Assembly (NCBI GenBank): GCA_902806595.1
Contig: CADCXC010000003.1
Span: 2,418,001-2,482,000 of the forward strand
DNA: 64,000 nt
Origin: Pyrenopolyporus hunteri
Taxonomy: Eukaryota > Ascomycota > Sordariomycetes > Xylariales > Hypoxylaceae
Direction: 5' to 3'
Shown: positions 54,098 to 64,000 of the stretch, one piece after another
Layout of the letters: the number at the start of each line of letters is the position of its first letter
Numbering within the stretch: the first letter of the stretch is position 1
Translations under genes and position numbers: made by a program
Notes under the pieces: model-generated
Database searches by the model: none
Seen by the model: only the letters and a program-made list of their open reading frames with translations
Told to the model about the DNA's origin: nothing

Positions 54098-55012
54098 CCA
54101 GCAGAGGCCCTGAAGACCGCTAAGCCGCCATTCATCATGTCTTAGCCACTTGTCCCATTACGAATTCAGGGCGTTTAGCGCATATCTCACTGCCGCACCA
54201 CAGCGCTACATACGGTGGCCAGTCGCTATATTGATTTCAATCGACTGAACTTGAACTGTGACTCTTCGTAAATATGGGGAGTACCACCTACACAAGTATT
54301 CAATACTAGGATGAACTCTAGGTGCGCTTTGGGTTATATGTAGAATGCGAAACCACACCAGGTTTCGCGAGCCTAGACACTGCATAAAGGCCGACGGGTA
54401 CAACCATGCAACCATTAAGATGATAATAAAAATTGTACTATCCCCCCACCGCTTAGATACCTACGCATGTAAGGTCTCTGCGGTGTTATGTTAAACGATG
54501 CTTAACATAACTGACTTCAAACCATAAACTTTGTAATACGTTAGTAGTAATAGGCATCGTTTTGTATGCTGAAGTATTCCCGGAGCCTTTTTGGGCTTTC
54601 GAATTTGATTCTAGTCTCTAGGTACTTGGATTGGAGACGATTTAAGGAGTCTAGGCCGCAGACTGGTCCACAGTCTCATAAAATATCAATATTTATATCA
54701 TCTTAAACAATATATTGCATGAGCACGTACCGTACGTATGGTACCCCATTACCCGGAATCCACCTACACGTAACCAAGATGTCTATATGGAAATGCTTAT
54801 TTCAAGAATATAATATTACTCCAATATGGAGTAATTCGTAAATTTCTCCTCGTAAGATGTTCTGCTGTTAATAGTATTATAGCGGCCGAGTTCGCCTTAC
54901 GTTCTCTATCCCTCATTTCTTTTTGAACTCTAAGCTAGAACGGCTTTGGGTTTGAGTCCGCCCAACGGTCCGGTCCCGTTCTAGGTTACATTACCTAGTT
55001 TCAGTGTTTACT

Positions 55013-55063
55013 TAGGTACCTATCTTACCTTGGTATATAGGTAGGTATTTACCCAGATACCTA
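55013..55063. repeat. GGTA/TACC array
   Basis: Imperfect array with TAGGTACCTA, TTACCTTGG and TAGGTAGGTA units. Confidence 0.65.
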
Positions 55064-55238
55064 ACCGCACGTATATTTGCCCGTGTGTTAGGAGGGTTCT
55101 TGTAGTGGCGCACTCAGTGTCTTAAGATGAACCGGGCGTAAAGGTACGTGGGGGTAAAGAGGGGAGATAAATGAGAATATGATTTTTGGGTTATTTAAAT
55201 AGCATGGAGGGGTCCTAAAACTCGGGCTATTGCTTCCA

Positions 55239-55273
55239 GGTACCTAGGTACCTACCCATGTAGGTATCTACCT
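55239..55273. repeat. GGTACCTAGGTACC array
   Basis: AGGTACCTAGGTACCTACC followed by TAGGTATCTACC, near-palindromic. Confidence 0.75.
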
Positions 55274-55422
55274 GCTGTTATACGTGCGCTCAGCCGAGAA
55301 CCCAGTCCACTGGAAAGCTACCCCCGGTGGTAGATTCACACTAGTTAGGCAGGGTTAGCCTCACTAAATCTTATATAACGGAGCCCCTTCTACCTCGCCC
55401 GGTTCCTTCTATTGTAGAGTGT

Positions 55423-55472
55423 CTACCTAGGTACGGGTACCTAGGTAGGTAGGTAGGTAGGTAGGTACCTAC
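55423..55472. repeat. longest GGTA array, (GGTA) about 6 with flanking palindromes
   Basis: Six head-to-tail GGTA units between CCTAGGTACGGGTACC and GGTACCTAC. This is the longest member of the family in this window and shows that the motif can expand as a simple repeat. Confidence 0.85.
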
Positions 55473-56276
55473 AAACTCCTCGCCTGCGCCCATTGCATTA
55501 ACATTATGAAGCTCTGATTATCGCAGCACAGTTGGACTTGTTGCGTTAGATATACCTACTGGGTTGAAGGGCCCCTCGAAAGGCTATAGGTAGCGGTTTC
55601 AGATGTTCTTAGGCCTCCCCATATATAGGTACCTAGTAATTATGTATAACGTCGCGATCCTCGGTAACTACCTATCTACCTAGACGGATGAAATCGTTCG
55701 CCTCTTATATAAATACCAGGTACTTCACCATGTGTGTCCATGACACAGGAGAGATCTCACATGATTTATGTCGGGATTTGCTTTACGCTCATTCAATAGG
55801 GCGATTCCATAATATACCTAGGTAATGTTCAAGAGCGCACGCTTAATTTAATAAGAGAGGCATGTGCTCATAGATTGAGATATAATTTAGGTAGTTTTCC
55901 CCATTGACCTCGTCGAGAGCGTGAAAAGGGTAATCTGTATTTCTAGCCGTTTTCAAAGATATAAGAGGAGAGGTCATAGTCAAGTCAAGTAGATATATAA
56001 ATCCGAGTGCGTTACTTCCAGTTGATACCGATTCCTACAAGCGTTGTCTTACTCTAGGTACGCCAGCTGATGAGTCAATGGCTGCGGACCAATTCATCCC
56101 AATAGACTTATAAAATGTTATGCTTCCCCTTCTTGACAGAATCATTTAATTAATTTTTGTAAGTTTCCCGAGATCCTGAGTTTTGCAAGTTGAGAGAGTG
56201 GACAATAACGAAGTTGTTGCAGTCAAAAGATCTAACTTGCGAAGCTAGGTCGCTTAATTCTCCAGTGCTGAACAAT

Positions 56277-56363
56277 ACCTACCTAGGTAGGTACCTAAGA
56301 CAGCGCCTATCTCATTTACACAGGCGGGGGTAATCGTAGGTACCTACCTACCTAGGTACCTAT
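56277..56363. repeat. paired GGTA/TACC arrays
   Basis: Two short arrays, TACCTACCTAGGTAGGTACCT and GTAGGTACCTACCTACCTAG, 40 bp apart. The first is a palindrome around CCTAGG. Confidence 0.7.
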
Positions 56364-57421
56364 CCGTACTGGGCACATTTAAGGGCCTAGGTGGTAGGTA
56401 CTGAGGACGTAAGCACAATGATACATGCAGATAGTCGCCCTGCCTACCAAGGTAAGGTACTGCCCGTAAAGCACAGACAGGCACCTACCTAACCCACCAC
56501 GTACCAGAAGAAGTTGGCCAGCAACAGCAGGAGCTAGGTCACTGAATGTGCCAAATATGGCACCCGCAGCTCCTACCACGTTAGAACGCAGCCCCACCAT
56601 GAGACAGCCCTCGTCCTCATCTTCCTCCACGTCTGCCCCGCATCATTCCTACACTGAACAACCACCACCGCCGCCGCCCGACCCTTCTGCATCGCCGTCA
56701 CAAACTCATGTGGAAACAGAGAGGCGGTTCTGAGAAAAAAAAAATAGTATGTTACGAGTCTCCATAATCTATCATCTTGGTGCCTTACGGATATCCTGTG
56801 CCGTTATTCCTACCATTCTCTCCCCCGCACTCCCAACCTTGAACTTGGCGGGCTGACTTGGGCTCCAGCTGCGTCACTTCACTTCGATAATAGAGATAAA
56901 CCCAGCAGAAAGAAGAAAAGGAAGAAAAAACCTCTATTTTGTCCATAGGTCCATGGTTGGCTGAAGAGGATCATTGTCCATACAATATCCCTATTTTCAC
57001 ACCCGAAGCCAACGCCAACTACTTCGGTGTTCATTCCCTCACCTTCCTGCACGCCAGTGCACTCACGTATCCTATCCACGTCACAGTTACCACGCGGCCT
57101 GAAGCCGGTACCACCACCCACTAGGAATTCGCGTCTACATGCACGGTTAGAGCTAACCTCACAACCCATTCAACCCTCGACAAGGATTCCTTATTCTATT
57201 TATCTACCCTCACTTCGGCCGAAGTTAAGACACCCGCAGGTTCCCAACTCAAACGGCCGAATCACGCAAGACCTAGAGCTCGTGAACCAGCCAGCAAAGG
57301 AATCTTTTCTTCGCACCCCCGGACGTGAGCACCCCATCCAGGATCATCCCCTACTCTTATTCTAGAACCCGAGAAGAGGACCGGAAAACGAGTTTCCCCA
57401 GACCCCTTGTCCGAACCCAGG

Positions 57422-58834
57422 ATGGTGGAAGTTAGCGAGGTTGCGGATGCCGGCGTTAGCTTGACCGCCTATCATCGGAACGACGAACAGCAAGACTCGG
57501 GTTCAGATGCGCAACGTGGCCCGAAGAACGCCAAAATGACGGAACCACTCGCAATGTCGACGCCGGTGCAACTAGAGCTCTTTGAGCAACCCACGGCCGA
57601 TTGGAACTCCTACACCGGACCAGTGACGCGGTCTATGGCCAAGGTCAGCCCTGCCGGTCCGTCGGAGCATCTCTCGTCTACTACAGCTCAGTTCAATGAA
57701 AGGCTCCAAAATTCGTCTAAGAAGCTGATACGTAGCCTTAACGTTTCCAAGCTGGAAGATTCGAGAGATGTCAGCTCTATCATGGAAGACCAAGAGGATG
57801 AACTTGACGGTGAACTTGAGGAAATGGAAGGAGATGCAGATGAAGAAATGACGGCCATGGGCCAGCACGAGTCGCTGTCGCTAGAGAGGACTTCTCTGAA
57901 CCATCCCTTGACGGGGCAGTTTAGAATGCCGCTTCGTCGATCAGCCCGCGTCAATAACCTCAAGCTCGTACCGACTGAGGATGCTGATTTATCTGTTATC
58001 TCTTCAGTCAGTAAGAGAGCGCGAATAATGGGAAAGAAGTCCAACACCACCGACATTGTTCGCCACCCTGTTCGCCGCTCTCCACGGTTCTCGAAACCGC
58101 TCACCGAGTTCCATAAATATTCAGAGCTCCCCCCGGAACTAAAGATGATGATATGGGAGGCTGTAGTAGAGCCGCGTCTGATATACATCTCTAACCGATA
58201 CTCAGCCTGTTATCCCGATACTTCGACATCGTTTGAAATTCAGAATGAGCAGCCCCCCTGGTTTACTACGTGCCGTCTATCGGTATGGGTTGCGCAACGT
58301 CATTATCGCAACCTCTTCCCCATGTTTATCCCATATGCCGGCGGTTATTATTCTCGCACGATTCAACCTATCAATGTCGACATGGACATTATAATCTTCG
58401 AACCCTGCCATAATGCATGCCGCGGATGCTATTGTGCCCGAAACCAGTATTACGCGCATGATCGTGAGACGGTACAATCCCTGGTCGTCCAAACGGAATC
58501 ACCAACTCTTCAGCCTACGATCGAGCCATGCTGGGAGACTGTTACGCGTTCGTGGCCCAACGTTGAAACACTCTATTTGATGCGGGATGCAGTCAAGGGC
58601 GTTGATAAACGTAACAAGGCAATGATCCGCGTCAAGAACAACGACCACGAAACCAATCTCTTGAAAGAGTTTAGCGAGTGGAAGAAGAGCGAAGAAGGAA
58701 TGGACTCTGCCATTGAGAAGCTAGAGTTCGTCGTGATAGTAGAAAAGGAAGTCTCAGTACCAAATAAGTGGGATCGATACAAGTCCGTTGAGGATCGAAT
58801 GACCGGGCAAGTTGAAGATATAATCATCGGTTAA
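57422..58834 (+). CDS. 2EXR-domain protein
   Basis: A single exon encodes 470 residues; I use the ATG giving MVEVSEVADAG. The N-terminal 235 residues are disordered with repeated basic-aromatic motifs (TRSMAKVS, LRRSARVNN, VRRSPRFSK) and an acidic stretch (EEMEGDADEEM). The 2EXR domain begins at FHKYSELPPELKMMIWEAVV (about 238-257), the F-box-related signature, with EPRLIYISN and later PPWFTTCRLSVWVAQRHY. A Cys-rich segment (CHNACRGCYCARNQ) lies near residue 330. 2EXR proteins are abundant, fast-evolving in fungi and mostly without known function; an adaptor role is inferred from the F-box-like start. The frame is intact. Confidence 0.85.
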   Translation: MVEVSEVADAGVSLTAYHRNDEQQDSGSDAQRGPKNAKMTEPLAMSTPVQLELFEQPTADWNSYTGPVTRSMAKVSPAGPSEHLSSTTAQFNERLQNSSKKLIRSLNVSKLEDSRDVSSIMEDQEDELDGELEEMEGDADEEMTAMGQHESLSLERTSLNHPLTGQFRMPLRRSARVNNLKLVPTEDADLSVISSVSKRARIMGKKSNTTDIVRHPVRRSPRFSKPLTEFHKYSELPPELKMMIWEAVVEPRLIYISNRYSACYPDTSTSFEIQNEQPPWFTTCRLSVWVAQRHYRNLFPMFIPYAGGYYSRTIQPINVDMDIIIFEPCHNACRGCYCARNQYYAHDRETVQSLVVQTESPTLQPTIEPCWETVTRSWPNVETLYLMRDAVKGVDKRNKAMIRVKNNDHETNLLKEFSEWKKSEEGMDSAIEKLEFVVIVEKEVSVPNKWDRYKSVEDRMTGQVEDIIIG

Positions 58835-60960
58835 AGAACCAGATTTGGGTCGGTCGTCACGTTGGGGCATACAATTTCAGGCTACACTTCCCTGATTGTA
58901 TGGGCCTCATATGGTCTTATGTGACCATCAGCCGACAGAACTCTCTTGGCTTTCGCATTGCCGGCACCCTAAGACCGCGGGTACTACAGAGCTTGGTGGC
59001 ATGGGCACGGTTGCGCGCTCCAATCCATTAAGCCCCGGGGTTTCCCTACATTGCTCCTACTTCACCTACTCAGCTATCCTCTTTTCCATTTTATTATCCC
59101 GTATGGTGGCGCTAGGTATGTTGGCTCTACCTATCTACCTTATTCCCTTCTAACAGAGTACGATCACTAACGCTCTCGCGAAGGTATCGGGATAGGATAC
59201 CTAACCCTTCTTCGTTCACCCAACCTGGAAACATCACCCGAATCTGCTGGAATTTTTCAATGGATTTTCCGTACCTCAACGCCATTGGTACCTTATACAT
59301 CGATAACAGTGGCTTTCATAATAATATCGGGCCACATCCGTATCATGGCAATCGCCCATTTGAACCATACCGCAGAGCCTTATCCGCCAGGTCTTTTACA
59401 CCAAGCCTCCGAGGTTTAAAAGTCAATATGGTATAAGCAAGGTTCTATAACTTTCTCCATAACGGATCCTTTGATTAATATTGGGACTTTTTTTAAAAAA
59501 AACCATCCAATATTAGGCTGGGAATACGAAGTCTTTATCGGATCCGACTCATACACTAAATACGACGCTTTATCGAGGGGATCGATTTACTCATGACTAA
59601 GGGATCTTGTGCCCGACGCTACAAAGTGACTTCGGCGCTTGGGTATACCCTCAGTTTCAACGATCATTGCATTTTCCGCTAGATAGTCCGCTGCATGTTG
59701 CTGCCGATGGAATTTCGAGTTACTTTATCAAGGAGTCTGGTAGTGGAAGCAATAACCCTATCAACCTAAGACTTGTCGTGTCGTTAGGTCCACGGCCTAT
59801 TTGCCCATGATCTCCTAGTCAATACAGGGGCTTCTTTGATACTCAGGTAGATTATCTATCACTCAATTCCTTGCTATGCTCTGAAAAGACGACGAATCTT
59901 GTTTCTTAGACGTTTCCCTAATGATATCAGCACTTTTTGGGAGCGACAGACTATACCGTAGCAATATTCCCACGTATAGCATTGCACTAAAGAGTTTTAT
60001 TTCAACTATACTTGGTCCCCTAAACTAACAGCTCTTCGAATTGATGAAGAACACGATACACATTCAGCTATGCTACTTGTCACGTATAAGCGACGAGTAC
60101 TAGAAAACATATCATCAAACATCTAGCAAGAAAGATAGGAAGATAGGAAAGCGAACGGGGTCTACCTGGAACATGGACTCGACATTTACGTATTTCCCTA
60201 CGTTCGTAGCGGCACCAAATCAGTAATCATCCGACAGGTGCCCCGTTCGCCACTCCAGCCGATGTAAAGCCTTGCGCCGAATTAGGTATCTCGACGTTGC
60301 ATAACACCACGATTCAGGAGTGACCCCTTTGATGACTAAGCACGCTTGACAGATAATTACCTACCAAGTAGAGAGGGACTACCGCCGATACTCGAGAATT
60401 GGCAAAATCCGAAAGGAAATTGTCATTTATAGTAAGAAGAATGTGTAGCAGGAGCTGCATAGGTAATCGAGTGGATTAGGAGATTTCGTGACTGTGTTCT
60501 AAAGTTCGGCTTTATGCCCGGGAGTTGCCAATATTAAGTGTTAAGTCTTGTGTATTCTCCTGACGGCATTAATGATTGATGAAGGCATTCGGGGTCAGTA
60601 TATATATTTATGTTTAGAATTAGTAAAGTATTTCTACGTCTCTTAGTTTGTATTATTACTCTAGACTTCCTGTCCCGCTCACCATCGTTACGGCATATGC
60701 TAGAGCCGGCTCCCATGTCCTAGGGGACGTAGTCTCATCTCTACCACGACTATTCCCATTGTCCTTAATGAGAAGGCTAGCCTCGAAGGCGTTTAGAATC
60801 TCGATGTGGTTGCACTATTAAATAGGTCGGTTAAGGCTCGAAAGCGGCCTTATTCTCTGTCGCCCTTGCCCCTTTATAATAACATTCCGGCAACAAAGCT
60901 TTCTGCTCTACCACGTCTCCGTGCAAAGCCTTATTTATCAATTAATAATTTTATATGATG
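58835..60960. other. gene-free spacer
   Basis: About 2.1 kb without a supported gene. The T7/A8 palindromic tract near 59489-59503 is the only notable feature. The distal part carries the terminator of the four-TM protein gene. Confidence 0.5.
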
Positions 60961-61856
60961 CTATTTTTTCGGATGGCTTACCGACTGTGGTTTGTGATCA
61001 TTACTGTAGTTTCCCACTCCAATCGTCGTTTCTGATGGTCCTTGAATGTGGCTTGCGGGCCCCTGAGAGTTAGCCGGGCCTGTTGTGGATTTCGCCTTTG
61101 AGGTTCGTTTGGAGGCCATTCGTTGCCGATCGACTTCCACGCAGTCGCGGATGGAGAGGACAAAGTGAATCAACCTGAGAGAGGCGTTAGCCTACGTAGA
61201 AAGATGACGGGCAAAACATAATTTGGTACTCACGACAACGCTATGGCAAGAGCGCAAGCGGAGATCGACATTTGAATCCAAAAGTAGCCGTTGCTGACGT
61301 ATCCGGAGACGGGAGGCGCGGGCCATATCCCGTTCCCGTTGCCAAGGTAGTACGTGCGGTACCGCCAGGAGTCGAGCGTGAAGTAGACGAGGAGCCCCGA
61401 TATTGCGAACCCGCCTAGCGAGAGGATGAGTTCGAACCCAAGGGACACCTTCGGGCGGATGCCCGACTTCCTTTTCCGGACGCATGTTACGATGAACTCG
61501 GCGATATCATATATGAGCACTCCAAAGGCCTAATGGGAAAGTTAGATGTCTTTTTGGTGCTTGTTATAGCGGCCATGCGATAACTCGGACATGTCGAGCC
61601 CACTCACCAGTGGAGTTGCTACGATTGGGAATGAGCTGAACCCGAGCGGCGCCGCAAACCCGGCGAGTGATATTCCGAGTAAAGGGAGGGCGATGATAGT
61701 TGAAATGATGTGTAATGCGAGCTTTGCACTATCCCACGACGGCTGATTAGGTGACTGCCATGATTCGGTTTCTGGCACTGCTGGCTGATTTGTAGGCGGT
61801 TTCGCTAATTCTTTCTCCGTAACGGACGCTGGTACGGTAGGTGCGGAAGAAGACAT
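60961..61856 (-). CDS. four-transmembrane (MARVEL-like) hypothetical protein
   Basis: Three exons on the minus strand, 61608..61856, 61234..61529 and 60961..61174, encode 252 residues. Splices are GTGAGT donors with CATTAG and TCTCAG acceptors, and both junctions fall inside or next to hydrophobic helices and keep frame. Four hydrophobic segments are seen: LALHIISTIIALPLLGISLAG, FGVLIYDIAEFIVTCV, LGFELILSLGGFAISGLLVYF, and one spanning exons 2 and 3 (MSISACALAIALSLIHFVLS). A polar N-terminus (about 50 residues, Thr/Pro-rich) and a basic/polar C-terminus (SKRTSKAKSTTG) face the cytosol by the positive-inside rule. The layout is that of MARVEL-type fungal membrane proteins (plasma membrane organisation), but no defining motif is visible. 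The start could be an upstream in-frame ATG nine codons earlier. Confidence 0.72.
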
Positions 61857-62944
61857 CGCAGCTATCGAAATGGAAATATTCACTCTGAATATTCGCTTTT
61901 CATGTCACCGACCCGAACATCTCAATATAGATAGGTAGGTAGATATGGGTATGATATTATTGACGTATCTCGCTATATCGTTTCCCTATATGTCATATTA
62001 AATATGTAGTACCTGCCAAGAACCTTCTAATATGAATTCTTAGACGTTATGATCGACGACCCGCGAAACGCAGGCTTAGCGATTCGAACAAAAGGTCCTC
62101 CGAGTCTCCCTTGTTTCAGGAATACACTATTTCCATTAGTAGTGCTTCATTCCCACTTACATAGCAACATAGCGAGCTGGGTCCCCTGGGAGTTCGAATT
62201 TTGTCTACTACCCTAGAGGTAGATCATTAGAGAATTTGACAAAGTCTTCTCGTATTCCGCCGTCAACTATTTAGGCAGCCTTATTTCGATGATTTTGACA
62301 GGTTCGCATGGGCATGGGACACTTCATGGCAAGGATCCGATGGAGGCTGTGTGCTTTACTCCACAATATACCCGATCTGGACGAAAGAGCTATATCATTA
62401 AGTCGCGGTGTAGCCGGACAGCGCACCAGGATCCGATGACATTACCCAAGATAAAAATATACGCTGCCGGTGCAATATACAATGGCGGGCCGGCTGCTGG
62501 TCCACTGGTACGTGGCTCTCCTCCTGGGGCCATGCTCTGATCGCCCGATAAACCGGATGCGCATGTCCACTGGCAGCTGACTACCGAAATCGGCGCCGGT
62601 CGCGGTTCTATTTAGATGACCGCCATCGGGGTGCTACGGAGTTGAAAGATTGTGAACACGAAGCTGGGTTAAGATCTATATGATGATAGAGGAAAGTCGG
62701 GAAATTAAGAGATACCTATACTGTACGATAGATAATAGTAGATGTCTGGCACCCGTTGGTGAAAAGAGGTCCTAATTCTACTATTTTAGTGTGATGAGTT
62801 ACAATTACGATTAAGCGCCATAGTGAGTTCGGTAAGAAATCAACTTATTTATGTCGAAAGGACAGAATAATGAATCGTCCTAGATAGACGCCGACGGGAA
62901 AAGGAAGAAGATAAAAAGAATCAAGATGATGAGGCAAAAGAATT
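61857..62944. other. intergenic spacer
   Basis: About 1.1 kb without a supported gene between the four-TM protein and the tRNA. A TTTT stretch lies directly past the tRNA 3' end (minus strand), suitable as a Pol III terminator. Confidence 0.5.
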
Positions 62945-63050
62945 TGCCCCCGCACCGGATTGAACGATGGACCTCGGCATGTACTTGAGTACATATTTTC
63001 TAAGAATTATGACTTACAAGTGCCGCGCTCTACCACTGAGCTACAAGGGC
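62945..63050 (-). tRNA. tRNA-Thr(TGT) with 34-nt intron
   Basis: The 106-nt gene folds as a complete cloverleaf on the minus strand: acceptor GCCCTTG/CGGGGGC with two G-U pairs, D arm GCTC-AGTGGTA-GAGC, anticodon stem CGGCA/TGCCG, T arm CATCG-TTCAATC-CGGTG and discriminator A. The loop CTTGTAA has the anticodon TGT, which reads ACA (Thr). A 34-nt intron (plus-strand 62981-63014) interrupts it after position 37, the standard place for nuclear tRNA introns. The mature tRNA is 72 nt without CCA. A T run follows the 3' end. It stands alone in gene-poor DNA. Confidence 0.93.
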
Positions 63051-64000
63051 TTATGAAATTTCCGACTAAAATGTAACTAAGTATCAAGAAAGGCAGTTAC
63101 GAGAGTCAATCGGTGCGACTCCCTACCTATATCCACTAACACTTGCGAAACGAATCAGGATTACTTGCTCTGTGGATTATGGGACTCGCAAAAAGCCATC
63201 GTTCTAATATTCCTGGATAGGAGTGATATGATTATAGCCGCCTCATCGGACCGTCTTCTTAAGCTCTAGAAAGATCATTCATCTACGGGGGCACAAAGTT
63301 CATAAAGAGGAACTGCGCAATTTCGAAATTGGAAAATAGCATTCTGCTAGAGTTTGACAGGCTAGGTAGTGGCTGCCTATCTAACTTGTATTTATTAGAG
63401 CCCTTCGTCACTCCTATTCGCTCCCTTGAGGATTTGGTCGGCGTAGCAATATTATTCGAGACAAAGCAGGTGAAGCTGAACGTAGAATCGCTTCGTGCAG
63501 AGAAGACTCATCCTCGTCGACTCTCTATTTGCACGCACCACGCCTCGGCGCGCGAGCTTCCTCTCGTAGGAGCTATATTAGAATAGTCCAATGATCCCAC
63601 GGCCTATCATATAATCAACACTTCCGAGTAGGCCAAATCCGCCATACTCTAGGCGCCCGAGGTAATGCGCGGCAATCTAACCGTCGCGGACGGGAAGACC
63701 GTAATGTTTGTTATGTATGTTGACTTCGCTTATCATGGATTGAATCGGTATTCGCCGGATCGCCTCGTTCCTTAAACTGCATAATCCTGCTTAATGTGCG
63801 ATCTCTTGAACCGCCTCGGTATCGTTGAGGAGTCAGAGTCGCGTCGACGATCAAGGGTGTATCCACAGCATATACGCGGTGGAAGCCCTAATATTCCGTA
63901 TAAGCTATAACAGCCGCCCGATATCATAATTATCTCGAATGGGCCCCGAGCGAGGCTTTTGCTTATAGGCGGACCTCCGTTGTCCGATTCCGTCTCTTCA
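63051..64000. other. gene-free right edge
   Basis: I see no supported gene. One 85-codon frame near 63329 lacks any recognisable feature. A gene may continue beyond the window, but nothing at the edge indicates it. Confidence 0.45.

Larger units (their letters stand above)
53808..57421. other. 3.6-kb gene-poor region dense in GGTA/TACC arrays
   Basis: No convincing gene. A 61-codon Ser/Pro-rich frame near 56548 is low complexity and unsupported. This is the densest zone of the dispersed GGTA/CCTAGG motif, with separate arrays at 54072, 55013, 55239, 55423, 56277 and 56338. There is also a perfect 8-bp inverted repeat (TTACTCCA-ATA-TGGAGTAA) at 54816-54834. The last 350 bp are pyrimidine-rich, as expected upstream of the 2EXR gene. 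Confidence 0.5.

Noticed and set aside
56548..56733. 61-codon Ser/Pro-rich frame
   Set aside because: Low complexity, no ATG context or homology; could be leader sequence.
57027..57365. 112-codon frame upstream of the 2EXR gene
   Set aside because: In a different frame with no splice linking it; probably 5' leader or promoter.
1..64000. CRISPR arrays, bacterial operons or insertion sequences
   Set aside because: The window is eukaryotic; no spaced direct repeats or transposase genes were seen.

Overview
This window is eukaryotic and comes from a filamentous ascomycete (Pezizomycotina). The evidence is short spliceosomal introns (about 45-190 nt, one of about 440 nt) with GTAAGT/GTATGT-type donors, a Zn2Cys6 transcription factor, a 2EXR-domain protein, fungal housekeeping genes (CBF5, RFC4, ORC2, ArgJ, GEP4, NTA1, Der1) and a nuclear tRNA-Thr with a canonical anticodon-loop intron. 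The gene set and the many TAGGTACC-type intergenic arrays suggest a Sordariomycete; a finer placement is a guess. I rebuilt exon structures by hand from splice signals, reading frame and known family sequence, and I give them in each entry.

Layout. 1-8 kb: a secreted GH43 glycoside hydrolase and the pseudouridine synthase CBF5, both on the minus strand, separated by long gene-poor spacers. 8-14.2 kb: a Zn2Cys6 regulator and a 14-TM DHA2-type exporter transcribed divergently from a 297-bp promoter with three inverted repeats, followed by a SET-domain protein. 14.8-36 kb: an accessory-looking stretch. It holds two Cys-rich single-pass surface proteins that are paralogs of each other (14.8-16.2 kb and 29.7-31.4 kb), the N-terminal amidase NTA1 with a very long disordered tail, two secreted proteins sharing a novel-looking WT...FYGF domain (one has two copies), a derlin, and a small membrane protein. 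5-kb and 3-kb gene-free spacers lie in between. 36.9-53.8 kb: a dense housekeeping block with ArgJ, RFC4, a small membrane protein, a GFA-fold zinc protein, ORC2, GEP4, a Myb-like-headed unknown, CutC, an M20 vacuolar-type carboxypeptidase and a small zinc-ribbon-like unknown. 53.8-64 kb: mostly gene-poor DNA rich in GGTA/TACC arrays, with a 2EXR protein, a four-TM membrane protein and the tRNA.

Two groups of genes look functionally linked. The regulator/exporter pair resembles a self-contained efflux module. The Cys-rich receptor-like proteins and the WT/FYGF secreted proteins lie near one another in the accessory part and are the best candidates for something undescribed, possibly surface or secreted interaction proteins. 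The rest are independent housekeeping genes.
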